The notes: generated from the letters alone by a model not told the origin. Positions 17,021-26,553 are shown, counted from the first letter of the stretch. The stretch is 64,000 nucleotides of DNA from Oscillospiraceae bacterium (GCA_017505635.1 JAFVOU010000040.1:82617-146616), one strand, 5' to 3'. Made by a program: numbers and translations.

Positions 17021-18028
17021 TTGGCAGAAAAAATTTTTGAAGCTTTGACAAACGATATTGCTTTGCTTATAAGTGGCCCTTTCAATAAGAATATTTATGA
17101 CCTTGAAAAGGCATTTGGCGTGTCTGTAATATGCCGTGGAACCGAATTTAAAATTTCCGGCGAAACTGAAGGAATTACAAAAACAATAAATGCTCTCAAT
17201 GCGATGGTACAATTGCATTCGGAAGGTACATCACTTGATGATCAGTCTATACATTACTGCATAAATATGGCGCAGACAGGCGATCAGGATAAGCTGAGAA
17301 ATATCAACACAGACCTTGTTATTCTCACAGCAAAAGGCAAGCCTATCCGTTCAAAGACACTGGGGCAGGCAGAATATCTTAAAGCAATCAGCAAGAACAG
17401 CATCACTTTTGGTATAGGTCCTGCAGGTACTGGCAAAACATATCTTGCGGTTGCTATGGCTGTAAAAGCTTTCAAATCGGGTCAGGTCTCAAGAATTATT
17501 CTTACACGTCCTGCAGTTGAAGCAGGTGAAAAACTGGGTTTTCTGCCTGGTGACCTTCAGAATAAAGTTGACCCTTATCTCCGGCCGCTTTACGACGGTC
17601 TGTTTGATATGATAGGCCCTGAAACTTTTCAGAAGCTTATGGAAAAAGGGGTTATCGAGGTTGCACCGCTGGCATATATGCGCGGGCGTACACTTGATGA
17701 CAGCTTTATAATTCTGGACGAAGCACAGAATACCACAAAAGAACAGATGAAAATGTTCCTTACCCGTATGGGCAATGGTTCAAAGATAGTTGTAACAGGT
17801 GACGTTACACAGATTGACCTTCCTGCGGATAAAAAATCAGGTCTTAAAGATGCAATTTCTATCCTCAAAGGCATAGAGGATATTGCAATTATACGCTTGT
17901 CGGAAAAGGATGTTGTGCGTCATAAACTGGTGCAGGATATTGTTCTTGCATACGAAAAAGCCAACAAAGATAAACCGGTTCAGCGCACAGATAAAAAAAG
18001 AGAGGTTAAATCAAAAAATGGCAAATAA
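17021..18028 (+). CDS. phoH: PhoH-family ATPase (PhoH-like, YbeZ type)
   Basis: A 335-residue protein with an N-terminal KH-like region and a P-loop ATPase: Walker A GPAGTGKT near 132-139, Walker B SFIILDEAQN, followed by TGDVTQID and a C-terminal SEKDVVRH. YbeZ-type PhoH proteins work with YbeY in RNA metabolism. AGAGGTG places the start at the TTG at 17021; an earlier in-frame TTG at 16988 has no ribosome site and coincides with the likely transcript start. It overlaps ybeY by 11 bases, consistent with paired function. Confidence 0.92.
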   Translation: MAEKIFEALTNDIALLISGPFNKNIYDLEKAFGVSVICRGTEFKISGETEGITKTINALNAMVQLHSEGTSLDDQSIHYCINMAQTGDQDKLRNINTDLVILTAKGKPIRSKTLGQAEYLKAISKNSITFGIGPAGTGKTYLAVAMAVKAFKSGQVSRIILTRPAVEAGEKLGFLPGDLQNKVDPYLRPLYDGLFDMIGPETFQKLMEKGVIEVAPLAYMRGRTLDDSFIILDEAQNTTKEQMKMFLTRMGNGSKIVVTGDVTQIDLPADKKSGLKDAISILKGIEDIAIIRLSEKDVVRHKLVQDIVLAYEKANKDKPVQRTDKKREVKSKNGK

Positions 18029-18518
18029 AGTTTTGATTACAAATACACAAAAGGCTGTAAAAGTGCCTTCGGGTATAAAAATTCTTATCAGAAGAAGCTG
18101 TAATGCGGTTCTTGCAGTTGAAGGCTTTGAACAGCCATGCGAAGTATCTGTAACATTTGTAGACAACGAACAGATTGCAGTGCTCAACGGCGAATACCGC
18201 AACAAACCGCAGCCTACAGATGTTCTGTCCTTCCCTTTGGGTGAAGACGATACATATGATATGGACCCTGAAACAGAAACACTTCTTCTTGGCGATATTG
18301 TTATTTCTCTTGAAAAAGCGATGGAACAGGCAGAACTGTACGGTCATTCCCTGCAGAGGGAAGTTGCATTCCTCACAGTTCATTCAATGTATCATCTTTT
18401 GGGTTATGACCACGAAAATGGCGGCAGAGAAGCTGCAATTATGCGTGAAAAAGAAGAAAAAGTTCTTGCAAAACTTGGTTTGCAGAGAACATTTACATAT
18501 GGTCAGGATATAGAATAA
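18018..18518 (+). CDS. ybeY: Endoribonuclease YbeY
   Basis: A 166-residue UPF0054 metalloprotein for 16S rRNA 3'-end maturation and ribosome quality control. The zinc motif H-x3-H-x5-H is visible as HSMYHLLGYDH near 122-132. DVLSFP, another family block, is at about 72-77. The ATG at 18018 lies inside the end of phoH; longer upstream readings of this frame are phoH shadow. In Bacillus a PgpH/YqfF gene sits between phoH and ybeY; here it is absent. Confidence 0.94.
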   Translation: MANKVLITNTQKAVKVPSGIKILIRRSCNAVLAVEGFEQPCEVSVTFVDNEQIAVLNGEYRNKPQPTDVLSFPLGEDDTYDMDPETETLLLGDIVISLEKAMEQAELYGHSLQREVAFLTVHSMYHLLGYDHENGGREAAIMREKEEKVLAKLGLQRTFTYGQDIE

Positions 18519-18526
18519 GGGACACA

Positions 18527-18985
18527 ATGATTACAAAATTTGTTAAAAGTATGGGATATGCCCTGAAAGGAATATGGACGGGAATAAAAGAGGAACGCAA
18601 TGTCCGCATAGATATTGTGGCGGCGTTCTATGTTATGCTTTTTTCAAAATTTTATGATTTTACCCTTACACAAAAGGTAATACTGGTGCTTGTCTGTTTT
18701 AATGTAATTGCTTTTGAGCTGATGAATACATCAGTTGAAAGAGCCGTGGACAAGCCGGACAAAGAACACTATATACAGGCAGGAGCGGCAAAAGATACGG
18801 CGGCAGGTGGTGTACTGCTTGCAGCTATAGGTGCCGCAATTGCGGGAGTTATGCTGTTCTGGGATGTAAAAGTTTTTAAAGAAATATTCTGTTTCTTTGC
18901 AGGCAGACCGATAATGATTATAGGTTTTGCAGTCACACTTGTTGCTTCATACAAATTTATAACATTGGACAATAACAAAAAATAA
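18527..18985 (+). CDS. dgkA: DgkA-type diacylglycerol or undecaprenol kinase
   Basis: A 152-residue membrane enzyme that phosphorylates diacylglycerol or undecaprenol. The family block FELMNTSVERAVD (about 64-76) and the start segment with E-E-R-N-V-R-I-D are present, with about four helices. It is slightly longer than the usual 120-130 residues because of an extra C-terminal helix. Position between ybeY and era is as in Bacillus, but the cdd gene that often follows is missing. Confidence 0.88.
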   Translation: MITKFVKSMGYALKGIWTGIKEERNVRIDIVAAFYVMLFSKFYDFTLTQKVILVLVCFNVIAFELMNTSVERAVDKPDKEHYIQAGAAKDTAAGGVLLAAIGAAIAGVMLFWDVKVFKEIFCFFAGRPIMIIGFAVTLVASYKFITLDNNKK

Positions 18986-18996
18986 AGGTAAAAAAT

Positions 18997-19899
18997 ATGG
19001 AACTTAATACAAAATCAATCTTTGTTGCAATGGTTGGCAAACCAAATGTTGGCAAATCTTCACTTATGAATCTCATTCTTGGTGAAAAAATTGCCATAGT
19101 GACACAAAAGCCACAGACAACACGTACAAGTATCACGGGTATTCTTACAAAAGGTGCAACACAGTTTGTGTTTATGGATACACCTGGTATCCACACTCCA
19201 AGAACAAAACTTGGTGAAAGAATGGTAAAAACAAGCCACAAGACAATTGCTGATGTTGACCTTGCTGTTATGATTTTTGAACCATACGGTGACTTGAACG
19301 AAGCCGAACTCAGCCTTGTAGACAGCATCAAGAAAAACAAAATTCCTGCAATTGCGGTTATAAACAAAAAAGATACTCTCAAAAAAGAAGCTGACCTTGA
19401 TACACAGATATCAAAGCTTAAAGAAATAGGTGTGTTCGATAAAGTTGTTGCAACAAGTGCAAAAGACAATGACGGTGTTGATGAACTTCTTGCGGTTATT
19501 GACAGCTATGCAATGGAAGGTCCACATTATTTTGAAGAAGATGCAATTACAAATATGCCGGAAAAGGTTATTGTAAGTGAAATTGTGCGTGAAAAACTTC
19601 TGCTCAATCTTTTTGAAGAAATTCCGCATGGCACAAATGTAGAGGTTGAAAAATTCAAAGAACGCAAAGGTAAAAATATGGTGGATATCAGCGTTGTTAT
19701 CTACTGTGAACGCAAAAGCCACAAAGGTATGATTATCGGCAAACAGGGTGCGATGCTCAAAAAAATCAGCAGTCAGGCACGTATGGATATCGAACAGTTC
19801 CTTGGTGCAAAAGTGTTTATGGAATGCTGGGTTAAAGTTAAAGAAGACTGGCGTGACAGCAATTATATACTTAATGACTTTGGTTTCAAGGATGAATAA
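18997..19899 (+). CDS. era: GTPase Era
   Basis: A 300-residue ribosome assembly GTPase that binds the 3' end of 16S rRNA. It has G1 GKPNVGKSS (about 9-17), G3 DTPGIH, G4 NKKD and the C-terminal KH domain with GMIIGKQGAMLKKI. The length is standard. It follows dgkA by 11 bases. The downstream gap holds a fresh ribosome site and a YqzL-like small gene. Confidence 0.96.
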   Translation: MELNTKSIFVAMVGKPNVGKSSLMNLILGEKIAIVTQKPQTTRTSITGILTKGATQFVFMDTPGIHTPRTKLGERMVKTSHKTIADVDLAVMIFEPYGDLNEAELSLVDSIKKNKIPAIAVINKKDTLKKEADLDTQISKLKEIGVFDKVVATSAKDNDGVDELLAVIDSYAMEGPHYFEEDAITNMPEKVIVSEIVREKLLLNLFEEIPHGTNVEVEKFKERKGKNMVDISVVIYCERKSHKGMIIGKQGAMLKKISSQARMDIEQFLGAKVFMECWVKVKEDWRDSNYILNDFGFKDE

Positions 19900-19972
19900 T
19901 GCCTTTAATTGCCATTAATAAGCTGTAAAAATAAACGGAATAATAACCTTACAAAATTTGTGAGGTGATTAT

Positions 19973-20152
19973 ATGCGTATAGATTATTGGAACAGATTTT
20001 TGCGCACCGGCAGTGTGGAGGATTATCTGCATTACCGTCAGTGTCTTTCGCAGGCGGGGCAGGAGATTATAAAAGAGGTAGCTGATGGCAAACCAACTAC
20101 GAAAAGTGAACGGAGTAGTGCTGCGCGAGCTTCAAATGAAGGAGAGCGATAA
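19973..20152 (+). CDS. yqzL: YqzL-like small protein overlapping recO
   Basis: A 59-residue frame that starts with ATG 7 bases after GTGAGGTGAT. The product begins MRIDYWNRFLRTGSVEDYLH; the W-x2-F-x2-T-G-x3-x-Y-L pattern fits YqzL, a small protein that in Bacillus lies between era and recO, exactly as here. YqzL is usually about 47 residues; the extra C-terminal residues are encoded inside the first 68 bases of recO in another frame. Role unknown. The overlap suggests translational coupling to recO. Confidence 0.7.
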   Translation: MRIDYWNRFLRTGSVEDYLHYRQCLSQAGQEIIKEVADGKPTTKSERSSAARASNEGER

Positions 20153-20888
20153 GGTACTGACTGTTCTCACAAAAGAACTGGGTGTAATTTCGATATATGC
20201 CAAGGGAGCTATGAGACTTAAAAACAAGTTTCATAGCTCTACTGGCTTGTTTACATACAGTGAGTTTGTTATTTTTGAAGGCAGAGGAGACAGAATGTAC
20301 CAGCTTAATGAAGCTGTGGTAAAAAAGGTGTTCTATAATCTGTCCGATTCGGTGGAAAATATAGCCCTTGCGATGTATATGTCCGAGCTTGTTTGCGAAG
20401 CTGTTGTGCCTGATGAAGTATCAAATGATATTTTGAGGCTGTTTCTCAACTGTCTGCATATGCTGTGCGAAGGCAAGTGGTCTTTGCTTATGACAAAGGC
20501 CGCCTTTGAAATGAGACTTATGAGTGATATAGGTTTCAGACCAAACCTTGTTGGATGCAAACGGTGCAATGAATATGAAAAGGATATGTTCTGGTTTGAT
20601 GTTTCGGGAGGATATCTCATATGTACAAGCTGCAGACAACCGTATGACGAAAACTGTTTTGCATGTGATGCACCTGTAATACTGGCGCTCAGATATTTGG
20701 CATTGGCAGACCTTGAAAAAATGTTTACATTTACTCTTAAGGGGTTCAGTCTTATACGTTTAAGCCAGGTATGTGAAAGATATGTTCTCAATCACACAAA
20801 AGAAAGCTATAAAACACTGGATTTTTTAAAACCTATGACAGACTTTATAATTCAGCAAGAGATAGATAAATACGATAAAGGTAATTGA
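20085..20888 (+). CDS. recO: DNA repair protein RecO
   Basis: A 267-residue recombination mediator that acts with RecR to load RecA. The N-terminal OB-fold begins with the typical V-L-R-E-x2-x-K-E-S-D-K-V-L-T-V-L-T pattern, and a four-Cys zinc site is present (CKRC at about 157-160; CTSC at about 176-179). AGAGGTAGCTG precedes the ATG. Its first 68 bases lie within the YqzL-like gene. Confidence 0.93.
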   Translation: MANQLRKVNGVVLRELQMKESDKVLTVLTKELGVISIYAKGAMRLKNKFHSSTGLFTYSEFVIFEGRGDRMYQLNEAVVKKVFYNLSDSVENIALAMYMSELVCEAVVPDEVSNDILRLFLNCLHMLCEGKWSLLMTKAAFEMRLMSDIGFRPNLVGCKRCNEYEKDMFWFDVSGGYLICTSCRQPYDENCFACDAPVILALRYLALADLEKMFTFTLKGFSLIRLSQVCERYVLNHTKESYKTLDFLKPMTDFIIQQEIDKYDKGN

Positions 20889-20890
20889 AA

Positions 20891-23284
20891 GTGAAAGAAA
20901 AAAGTTTAAATTCAATAGAATATAACGTTATAATACAGCAGCTGGCACAGTTCTGTGTGTTCAGCGAAAACAAGGAAGCTGCTGTAAAGCTTGTTCCATT
21001 TACAGACAATGAACAGGTGTACAACAGCCTTCTTGCAACAGATACCGTTATGAGTTATATGCTTAAATACGGCAATCCAAGCCTTGACAGTGCAGACGGA
21101 TGTTACGGTGCAGTTGTGCACAGCGAAAAAGGTGCAATGCTGTCCTGTGCAGAACTGCTTACAGTAGCAAGAATGTACCGTAACTTTGACCGTGTAAAAA
21201 AATGGTATCTGCAGTATGAACGCAACAGCGATATTATCGACTGGACTGTGATGTCGCTTGCAGAAAACCCACAGCTGGAGAAAACTATTTTTGAAAGCAT
21301 TCTGTCAGACAACCAGGTGGCAGACAATGCTTCTGACACACTTTATGACATAAGAAGAAAAATCAAGCGAGCTGAAAATGCTGTAAGAGAACGCCTTGAG
21401 AGTTTAATACGCAACACAACATATCAGAAATATCTTCAGGAAGCTGTTGTTACAATTCGTAACAACAAATTTGTTGTGCCTGTAAGGGCAGAGTGCAAAG
21501 GTGAAGTGCCCGGTACAGTTCACGATGTTTCATCCTCGGGTTCAACATATTTTATCGAACCTGTTGCAGTTGCAGACTTGAACAACAAAATCATGCAGCT
21601 GTTCAACGAAGAACAGGACGAAATCAATAAAATACTTACAAAACTTTCCGGTATGGTTGCACAGTGTTCACGACTGTTCTTTGACAGTTATGAAAAAATG
21701 CTGGAAATCGATATGATAGTTGCAAAGGCAAAGCTTGCCATGGGTATGAATGCAGTTATGCCAAAGGTTAATCCAACTTTGCAGTTCAGCCTTAAAAAAG
21801 CAAGACATCCGCTTATCGATAAAACAAAGGTTGTTCCAACAGATATCGAACTTGGTTTTGAATATGATTCGATGATTATAACCGGCCCTAATACAGGCGG
21901 TAAAACTGTTTCTTTAAAAACTGCAGGTCTGCTTTGCGCTATGGCGTGCACAGGTATGCTTATTCCTGCACACGAAAGCAGTTCCGTATGTGTGTTTGAA
22001 AATATCCTTGTTGATATCGGTGACGAACAGAGTATAGAACAGAGCCTGTCCACATTTTCAGGTCATATGAAAAATATCGGTCAGATTTTAAAACAGGCAA
22101 ACGAAAAAAGCCTTGTACTTATGGACGAGCTGGGTGCAGGTACTGACCCTGCCGAAGGTGCTGCGCTTGCTTTGAGTATCATTGAAAAACTTCGCAGCCG
22201 AGGCAGCAAGGTTATGGCTACAACCCATTACGGGGAACTTAAGGTTTATGCTCTCGAAACAGAGGGTGTGCAGAATGCAAGCTGTGAGTTTGACACAAAT
22301 ACACTTATGCCAACCTATAAAATTATTATGGGTGTGCCGGGCAAGTCCAATGCTTTCTATATTTCCAAGCGTCTTGGTATAAGTGAAGATATTATCGAAA
22401 ATGCAAAACGCCACCTTTCAGAAGATGAAAAGCGGCTTGACAGTGTGCTTGCACAGCTGGAAGATCTGAAAAAGCAGCTTAAAGCAGGTCAGGAAGAAAT
22501 TGAAATGCTCAAGGATTATGCAGGCACAAAAATGCGTCAGGCAGAAGAAAAGAGCGCACAGATACTTAAAGCGGCACAGCAGCAGGCAGATGCTATAACA
22601 GAAAAAGCTAAAAACGAAGCGCAGAAGGTTCAGGACGAGGCATACAGACTGAGCGATGAACTTAAAGTTCTGCAGAAGCAGGAAAATATTTCTGCACAGC
22701 AGCGTTTGCAGAAGGCAAGGGAAATTGCAAGAAAAGACACTGCAAAGCTTATCTCTGCTGTTGATAAAGCTGAAGAAGAAACAATTGCACTGCCAAAAGT
22801 GGAAAATGTTAAAAAAGGCGATAAGGTTGTTATCGGTTCTCTCAACAAACAGGCAGTTGTTCAGGGTCCAGCCAACAAGGATGGTATGGTTGATGTTGTT
22901 GCAGGCATTATAAAAACAAAGGTGCATATTTCTGACCTTTATCAGGATATTGCACCAACCAAAAAACCTAAAAATCAGGGGGGTATGCGCAATGTGCGTC
23001 AGGGCACAAAGCACAATACATCCTCTGCCTCCACACGCAGTGCAAGTATGGAAATCAATGTTATCGGTATGACTGTGGACGAAGCTATACTTGAAGTTGA
23101 CCGTTTCCTTGACGGATGCTTTATGAACCGTCAGCACACAGTGTATATTATTCACGGCAAAGGCACAGGTGCTTTGCGCAACGGCATACATCAGTTCCTT
23201 AAAAAACACAAACATGTCAGCTACTATCGTCTTGGTGTTTACGGCGAAGGTGAAGCAGGCGTAACAGTAGTTGAACTTAAATAA
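20891..23284 (+). CDS. mutS2: Endonuclease MutS2
   Basis: A protein of about 797 residues. MutS-type core and clamp regions lead to the ATPase with Walker A GPNTGGKT (about 336-343), Walker B LVLMDELGAGTDP and the GVPGKSNAF block. A long coiled coil follows (about 520-640), then a KOW-like segment and a C-terminal Smr nuclease domain with DVVAG and the HGKGTGALR motif. MutS2 acts in recombination suppression and, in Bacillus, rescue of collided ribosomes. AAAGG at 20880 favours the GTG at 20891 over the TTG at 20885, which overlaps the recO stop. Confidence 0.95.
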   Translation: MKEKSLNSIEYNVIIQQLAQFCVFSENKEAAVKLVPFTDNEQVYNSLLATDTVMSYMLKYGNPSLDSADGCYGAVVHSEKGAMLSCAELLTVARMYRNFDRVKKWYLQYERNSDIIDWTVMSLAENPQLEKTIFESILSDNQVADNASDTLYDIRRKIKRAENAVRERLESLIRNTTYQKYLQEAVVTIRNNKFVVPVRAECKGEVPGTVHDVSSSGSTYFIEPVAVADLNNKIMQLFNEEQDEINKILTKLSGMVAQCSRLFFDSYEKMLEIDMIVAKAKLAMGMNAVMPKVNPTLQFSLKKARHPLIDKTKVVPTDIELGFEYDSMIITGPNTGGKTVSLKTAGLLCAMACTGMLIPAHESSSVCVFENILVDIGDEQSIEQSLSTFSGHMKNIGQILKQANEKSLVLMDELGAGTDPAEGAALALSIIEKLRSRGSKVMATTHYGELKVYALETEGVQNASCEFDTNTLMPTYKIIMGVPGKSNAFYISKRLGISEDIIENAKRHLSEDEKRLDSVLAQLEDLKKQLKAGQEEIEMLKDYAGTKMRQAEEKSAQILKAAQQQADAITEKAKNEAQKVQDEAYRLSDELKVLQKQENISAQQRLQKAREIARKDTAKLISAVDKAEEETIALPKVENVKKGDKVVIGSLNKQAVVQGPANKDGMVDVVAGIIKTKVHISDLYQDIAPTKKPKNQGGMRNVRQGTKHNTSSASTRSASMEINVIGMTVDEAILEVDRFLDGCFMNRQHTVYIIHGKGTGALRNGIHQFLKKHKHVSYYRLGVYGEGEAGVTVVELK

Positions 23285-23297
23285 AAGAGGTAAAATC

Positions 23298-24653
23298 TTG
23301 AAACACGATTTTTTAACGGGTAATCCGGGTAAAACAGTGCTTGTTTTTGCAATTCCGATGCTTATAGGCAATATATTTCAGCAGCTTTACAGCACTGTTG
23401 ATACAATTATAGTAGGTAACTTTGTAGGTAAAAATGCTGTTGCAGCGGTTGGCGGCACATTCAGTATTCAGTTTCTTGTGTTGTCACTGGCAATGGGATT
23501 TACCACAGGTATGTCGGTTGTTATTTCTCAGTTGTATGGTGCAAAAGATTACGAAAGACTTAAAAAAGCTTTTTCTACAAGTGCTCTTTTTTCACTTGCA
23601 CTGTCTTTTGTTCTTGGTATTGTGGGCATTCTTGTTATAAATCCGCTGCTTACATATATGCTGCAGACACCTGCAGAAATATATGAAGGCTCATATATCT
23701 ATCTGTTTATAACATTTGCAGGTTATCCATTTACACTTATATACAATATGTATGCTGCCGTTTTAAGGGCAGTAGGCGACAGTAAAACACCACTTTATTT
23801 CCTTATTTTATCTGCTGTTACCAACATAATTCTTGACCTTATATTTGTAGTGGCATTTGATATGGGTGTTGCAGGTGTTGCTATAGCAACAATGATTGCA
23901 CAGGCACTCAGTTGTGTGTGTTGCCATATTTATGTAGGCAAAAAGTATGAAATATTCAGATTGACTATGGACACATTTGTGTTCGATACAGAATTGCTTA
24001 AAGGTATTATCAGATATGGTGTGCCGTCAGCAATTCAGCAGTCTGTATTGTCTCTCAACTTTATGGTTGTACAGCGTTTTGTAAACTTCTTCGGCGCAGA
24101 TATGACCGCTGCATTCAGCGTGGTAAACAAAATCGAAAACTTTGTTACAATGCCGCAGATGAACCTTGCAATGGCACTTTCGATGTTTGCAGGGCAGAAT
24201 ATCGGTGCAGGGGAAGAGGAAAGAGCAAAACAGGGTGTAAAAGATGTACTTAAAATGCAGGTTGCATTCTGGCTTGTTATTTTGTTTGTTCTTCCGATGA
24301 TTGCCGGTGGTCTTATACAACTGTTTGGTATGGGTGATGATGCTCATGTTATGTCAATCGGTGTGCAGGCAATCAGACTGTGTTCAAAATTGTATATCCT
24401 GTTTGGATTTATGCAGACTTTCTCCAACTTCCTGCGTGGTGTCGGTGATGCCAAATATTCCATGGTTACAACAATATGTATGATTTTCATCCGTCTGCCA
24501 ATCACTTATGTACTTGTGCATATAGTTCAGTACGGTGAAATGTCAATCTGGCTTGGTATGGGTATGGGATGGCTTACAGTTATGACAATGAATATTGTAA
24601 GATACTGCAGAGGCGGCTGGCGTGGCAAGGCATTTGTACAGCTTAAAAAATAA
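23298..24653 (+). CDS. MATE-family efflux transporter
   Basis: A 451-residue protein with 12 predicted helices and two-fold MATE organisation: PMLIGNIFQQLYSTVDTIIVGNFVG at the start and a matching block near 240. The substrate (drug or metabolite, exported with Na+ or H+) cannot be told. AGAGGTAAAATC sets the start at the TTG at 23298. It is 13 bases behind mutS2 and ends the block. Confidence 0.9.
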   Translation: MKHDFLTGNPGKTVLVFAIPMLIGNIFQQLYSTVDTIIVGNFVGKNAVAAVGGTFSIQFLVLSLAMGFTTGMSVVISQLYGAKDYERLKKAFSTSALFSLALSFVLGIVGILVINPLLTYMLQTPAEIYEGSYIYLFITFAGYPFTLIYNMYAAVLRAVGDSKTPLYFLILSAVTNIILDLIFVVAFDMGVAGVAIATMIAQALSCVCCHIYVGKKYEIFRLTMDTFVFDTELLKGIIRYGVPSAIQQSVLSLNFMVVQRFVNFFGADMTAAFSVVNKIENFVTMPQMNLAMALSMFAGQNIGAGEEERAKQGVKDVLKMQVAFWLVILFVLPMIAGGLIQLFGMGDDAHVMSIGVQAIRLCSKLYILFGFMQTFSNFLRGVGDAKYSMVTTICMIFIRLPITYVLVHIVQYGEMSIWLGMGMGWLTVMTMNIVRYCRGGWRGKAFVQLKK

Positions 24654-24669
24654 ATATATATATGCAAAA

Positions 24670-24715
24670 TAAAAACAGTGGGTATCCGTTATGGAAATCC
24701 ACTGTTTTGTTTTAT
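24670..24715. terminator. Bidirectional terminator
   Basis: AAAACAGTGG (24672-24681) pairs with CCACTGTTTT (24699-24708), with a short inner TCC/GGA stem, and T-rich flanks on both strands. It separates the convergent MATE gene and the large membrane protein. Confidence 0.85.
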
Positions 24716-24721
24716 CAGATT

Positions 24722-26500
24722 TTAATCAAAAACTATGTCGTCATAGTCAAGTTCTTCAAAATTGCCCATAGCGGTAAATTCTGCAATCTGTTCTTCATCA
24801 TACATAAACGGAACCATAGCATACTGGCCGTCTACAAGGAACACCTGACATCTGTCGTTGAGTGTAAGATAATATGTATCTCTGAAAATTCTTTCTTCAA
24901 ATACATACAGGAAATTGCGGTATTCACCTGCTTCAAACAGATTTTCTTCGTTTTCCGCAATTGCATATCTTTCGTGATAGTTGAATCTTGCGCAGAAACC
25001 GGAGTTTATATGCTTGCCGTAAGTACCGCATATTGATGCAAGGTCAATCATACCATTGCCGAATATCGGATTGTGCACATCGGCAACTTCTATTACACCG
25101 TCAACCTTCTGTACTGCATCTTCCCAGAATGGGTGCTGTGCTTCCAGTGCTCTGTACTGACGGTTTTGGGTGGAAAAGTTGTGGAAATATTCCTGTTTTT
25201 CGGTTAAAGCACCGCTTAAATCGTAAATCTGCAAAGCCATAAGCGGAACAATAACAGCACAGGCGATTTTTGGATTTTTTACAGCGGAATAGATGCCGTA
25301 AAGTGCAAGCATAAATACAAGATAGAACAGCATCCAGCCAAAACGGCCTGTTGCACGGAACATACCGAAAAGCAGTTCCAGTTTTTCACCGTAATTTATT
25401 TCAAGCAAAAGCTTGTCATCCCAGTAAATTGCATTGCTGAATGCGAAAACAGTAAGACACACTGTGGAGAAAATTATGCCGAAACGGTTAATGATAAATC
25501 TGAAAGTATTTTTAAACTGTGTGACAATAACAGCAACAAGGCTAAGTGCACCTGCAGCCATTGCTCCGACACCAAGATAGTTGAAACCTTCGTTCTGTCC
25601 GCCGAAATATGTGCGGTCAGCCAGAATTTCTGACCAGTTGTTTTCTCCTGCAAAATGAGGACTGAGAGGATTGATATAGCTGTTCAGGTTCATACTGAAA
25701 TAGCCGTAACCTACAGCACCAAGAACTTCACCGCTGTAAAAGGCACCTATGCAGTAACCGACACCCAAAGTAAGTATGATACTCAAAATGATATGCAACC
25801 ATGGCATCACCCAACTTTTTGCAATAATAAAATCTTCCACTGCAAAGGCAAACATAACCGCAAAAGTAAATGGCAGAAAATATGGATGAATTGTAATGGC
25901 AAGAATGTTGATTATGTAAAAAGGTATATAGCTTTTTATGCTCTTTCTGCGGTTTTTAAAGTAGTAATAAAGTGCAGACAATATAAGAAAATGTGCGGTG
26001 AGTGCACAGTGACGGAATGCACGTTCAACCATAACAGGTGCAAGGCAGAAAAGTAAGGCACCGACAGAGCAGTAAACTTTGCATTTGGCAAACAGAGAAG
26101 TAAGCAATGCGCCAAATGTGCCCTGAAGCACAAAGCAGAGCATTACAAATATGCCGAAATACTGAAAAGTTTCGGGAAGAATACCGGAAATTGCCTTGAA
26201 GAATATGGCAAACAGAGGAATAGAGTCGGTATATGAAACGCTGTTTCCATAAGGGTATTCTATATGAGAACCAACACCAAGAGGAAAAGTCCACGGACTG
26301 TTGCGGAACAATTTCCAACCGGCATAATGCTGTGCTACGTCTTTTTCAAGATATCCGCTTAAAACAAAAGCATCGTTTGTCGGATTAAGCGGTGCAACAC
26401 CATATATAAATAAAAATACAGCCAGTCCGATAATTCCGCCAAGAATGGCAGTTATAAGTTTATCGTTGTTTTTTATATTGTTCAGATTGATATTGTCCAC
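24722..26500 (-). CDS. Large integral membrane protein, DUF6311-like
   Basis: A protein of about 592 residues with roughly 11 helices. Early motifs K-D-V-A-Q-H-Y-A-G-W, SHIEYPYGNSVSYTDSIP and a soluble C-terminal domain of about 140 residues with conserved-looking aromatic residues match what I recall of DUF6311 proteins, which look like GT-C glycosyltransferases. An ATG at 26539 would give 605 residues, but a good promoter overlaps that region and no ribosome site precedes it; the GTG at 26500, behind GAAAGG, is the more likely start. Function is not known; sugar transfer from a lipid donor is a guess. Confidence 0.6.
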   Translation of the reverse strand: MDNINLNNIKNNDKLITAILGGIIGLAVFLFIYGVAPLNPTNDAFVLSGYLEKDVAQHYAGWKLFRNSPWTFPLGVGSHIEYPYGNSVSYTDSIPLFAIFFKAISGILPETFQYFGIFVMLCFVLQGTFGALLTSLFAKCKVYCSVGALLFCLAPVMVERAFRHCALTAHFLILSALYYYFKNRRKSIKSYIPFYIINILAITIHPYFLPFTFAVMFAFAVEDFIIAKSWVMPWLHIILSIILTLGVGYCIGAFYSGEVLGAVGYGYFSMNLNSYINPLSPHFAGENNWSEILADRTYFGGQNEGFNYLGVGAMAAGALSLVAVIVTQFKNTFRFIINRFGIIFSTVCLTVFAFSNAIYWDDKLLLEINYGEKLELLFGMFRATGRFGWMLFYLVFMLALYGIYSAVKNPKIACAVIVPLMALQIYDLSGALTEKQEYFHNFSTQNRQYRALEAQHPFWEDAVQKVDGVIEVADVHNPIFGNGMIDLASICGTYGKHINSGFCARFNYHERYAIAENEENLFEAGEYRNFLYVFEERIFRDTYYLTLNDRCQVFLVDGQYAMVPFMYDEEQIAEFTAMGNFEELDYDDIVFD

Positions 26501-26524
26501 AACCTTTCGTATAATAATTGTATT

Positions 26525-26553
26525 ATAATATTTTAGCATAAAAAAAGAGTCAA
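26525..26553 (-). promoter_or_regulatory. Promoter of the DUF6311-like gene
   Basis: On the minus strand TTGACT (26553-26548), 17 bases, TATTAT (26530-26525). The implied transcript start near 26518 lies upstream of the GTG at 26500 and inside the longer reading of the gene, which argues for the shorter form. Confidence 0.55.

Noticed and set aside
17883..18017. Extended N-terminus for YbeY
   Set aside because: The 45 extra residues are the shifted frame of the phoH end; YbeY families begin at the ATG at 18018.
22418..23371. 317-residue open frame on the minus strand
   Set aside because: It lies fully opposite mutS2, is very rich in Cys, Phe and His, and has no ribosome site; it is a shadow of the real gene.
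24662..25036. 124-residue plus-strand frame after the MATE gene
   Set aside because: It begins in the terminator and runs antisense to the DUF6311-like gene.
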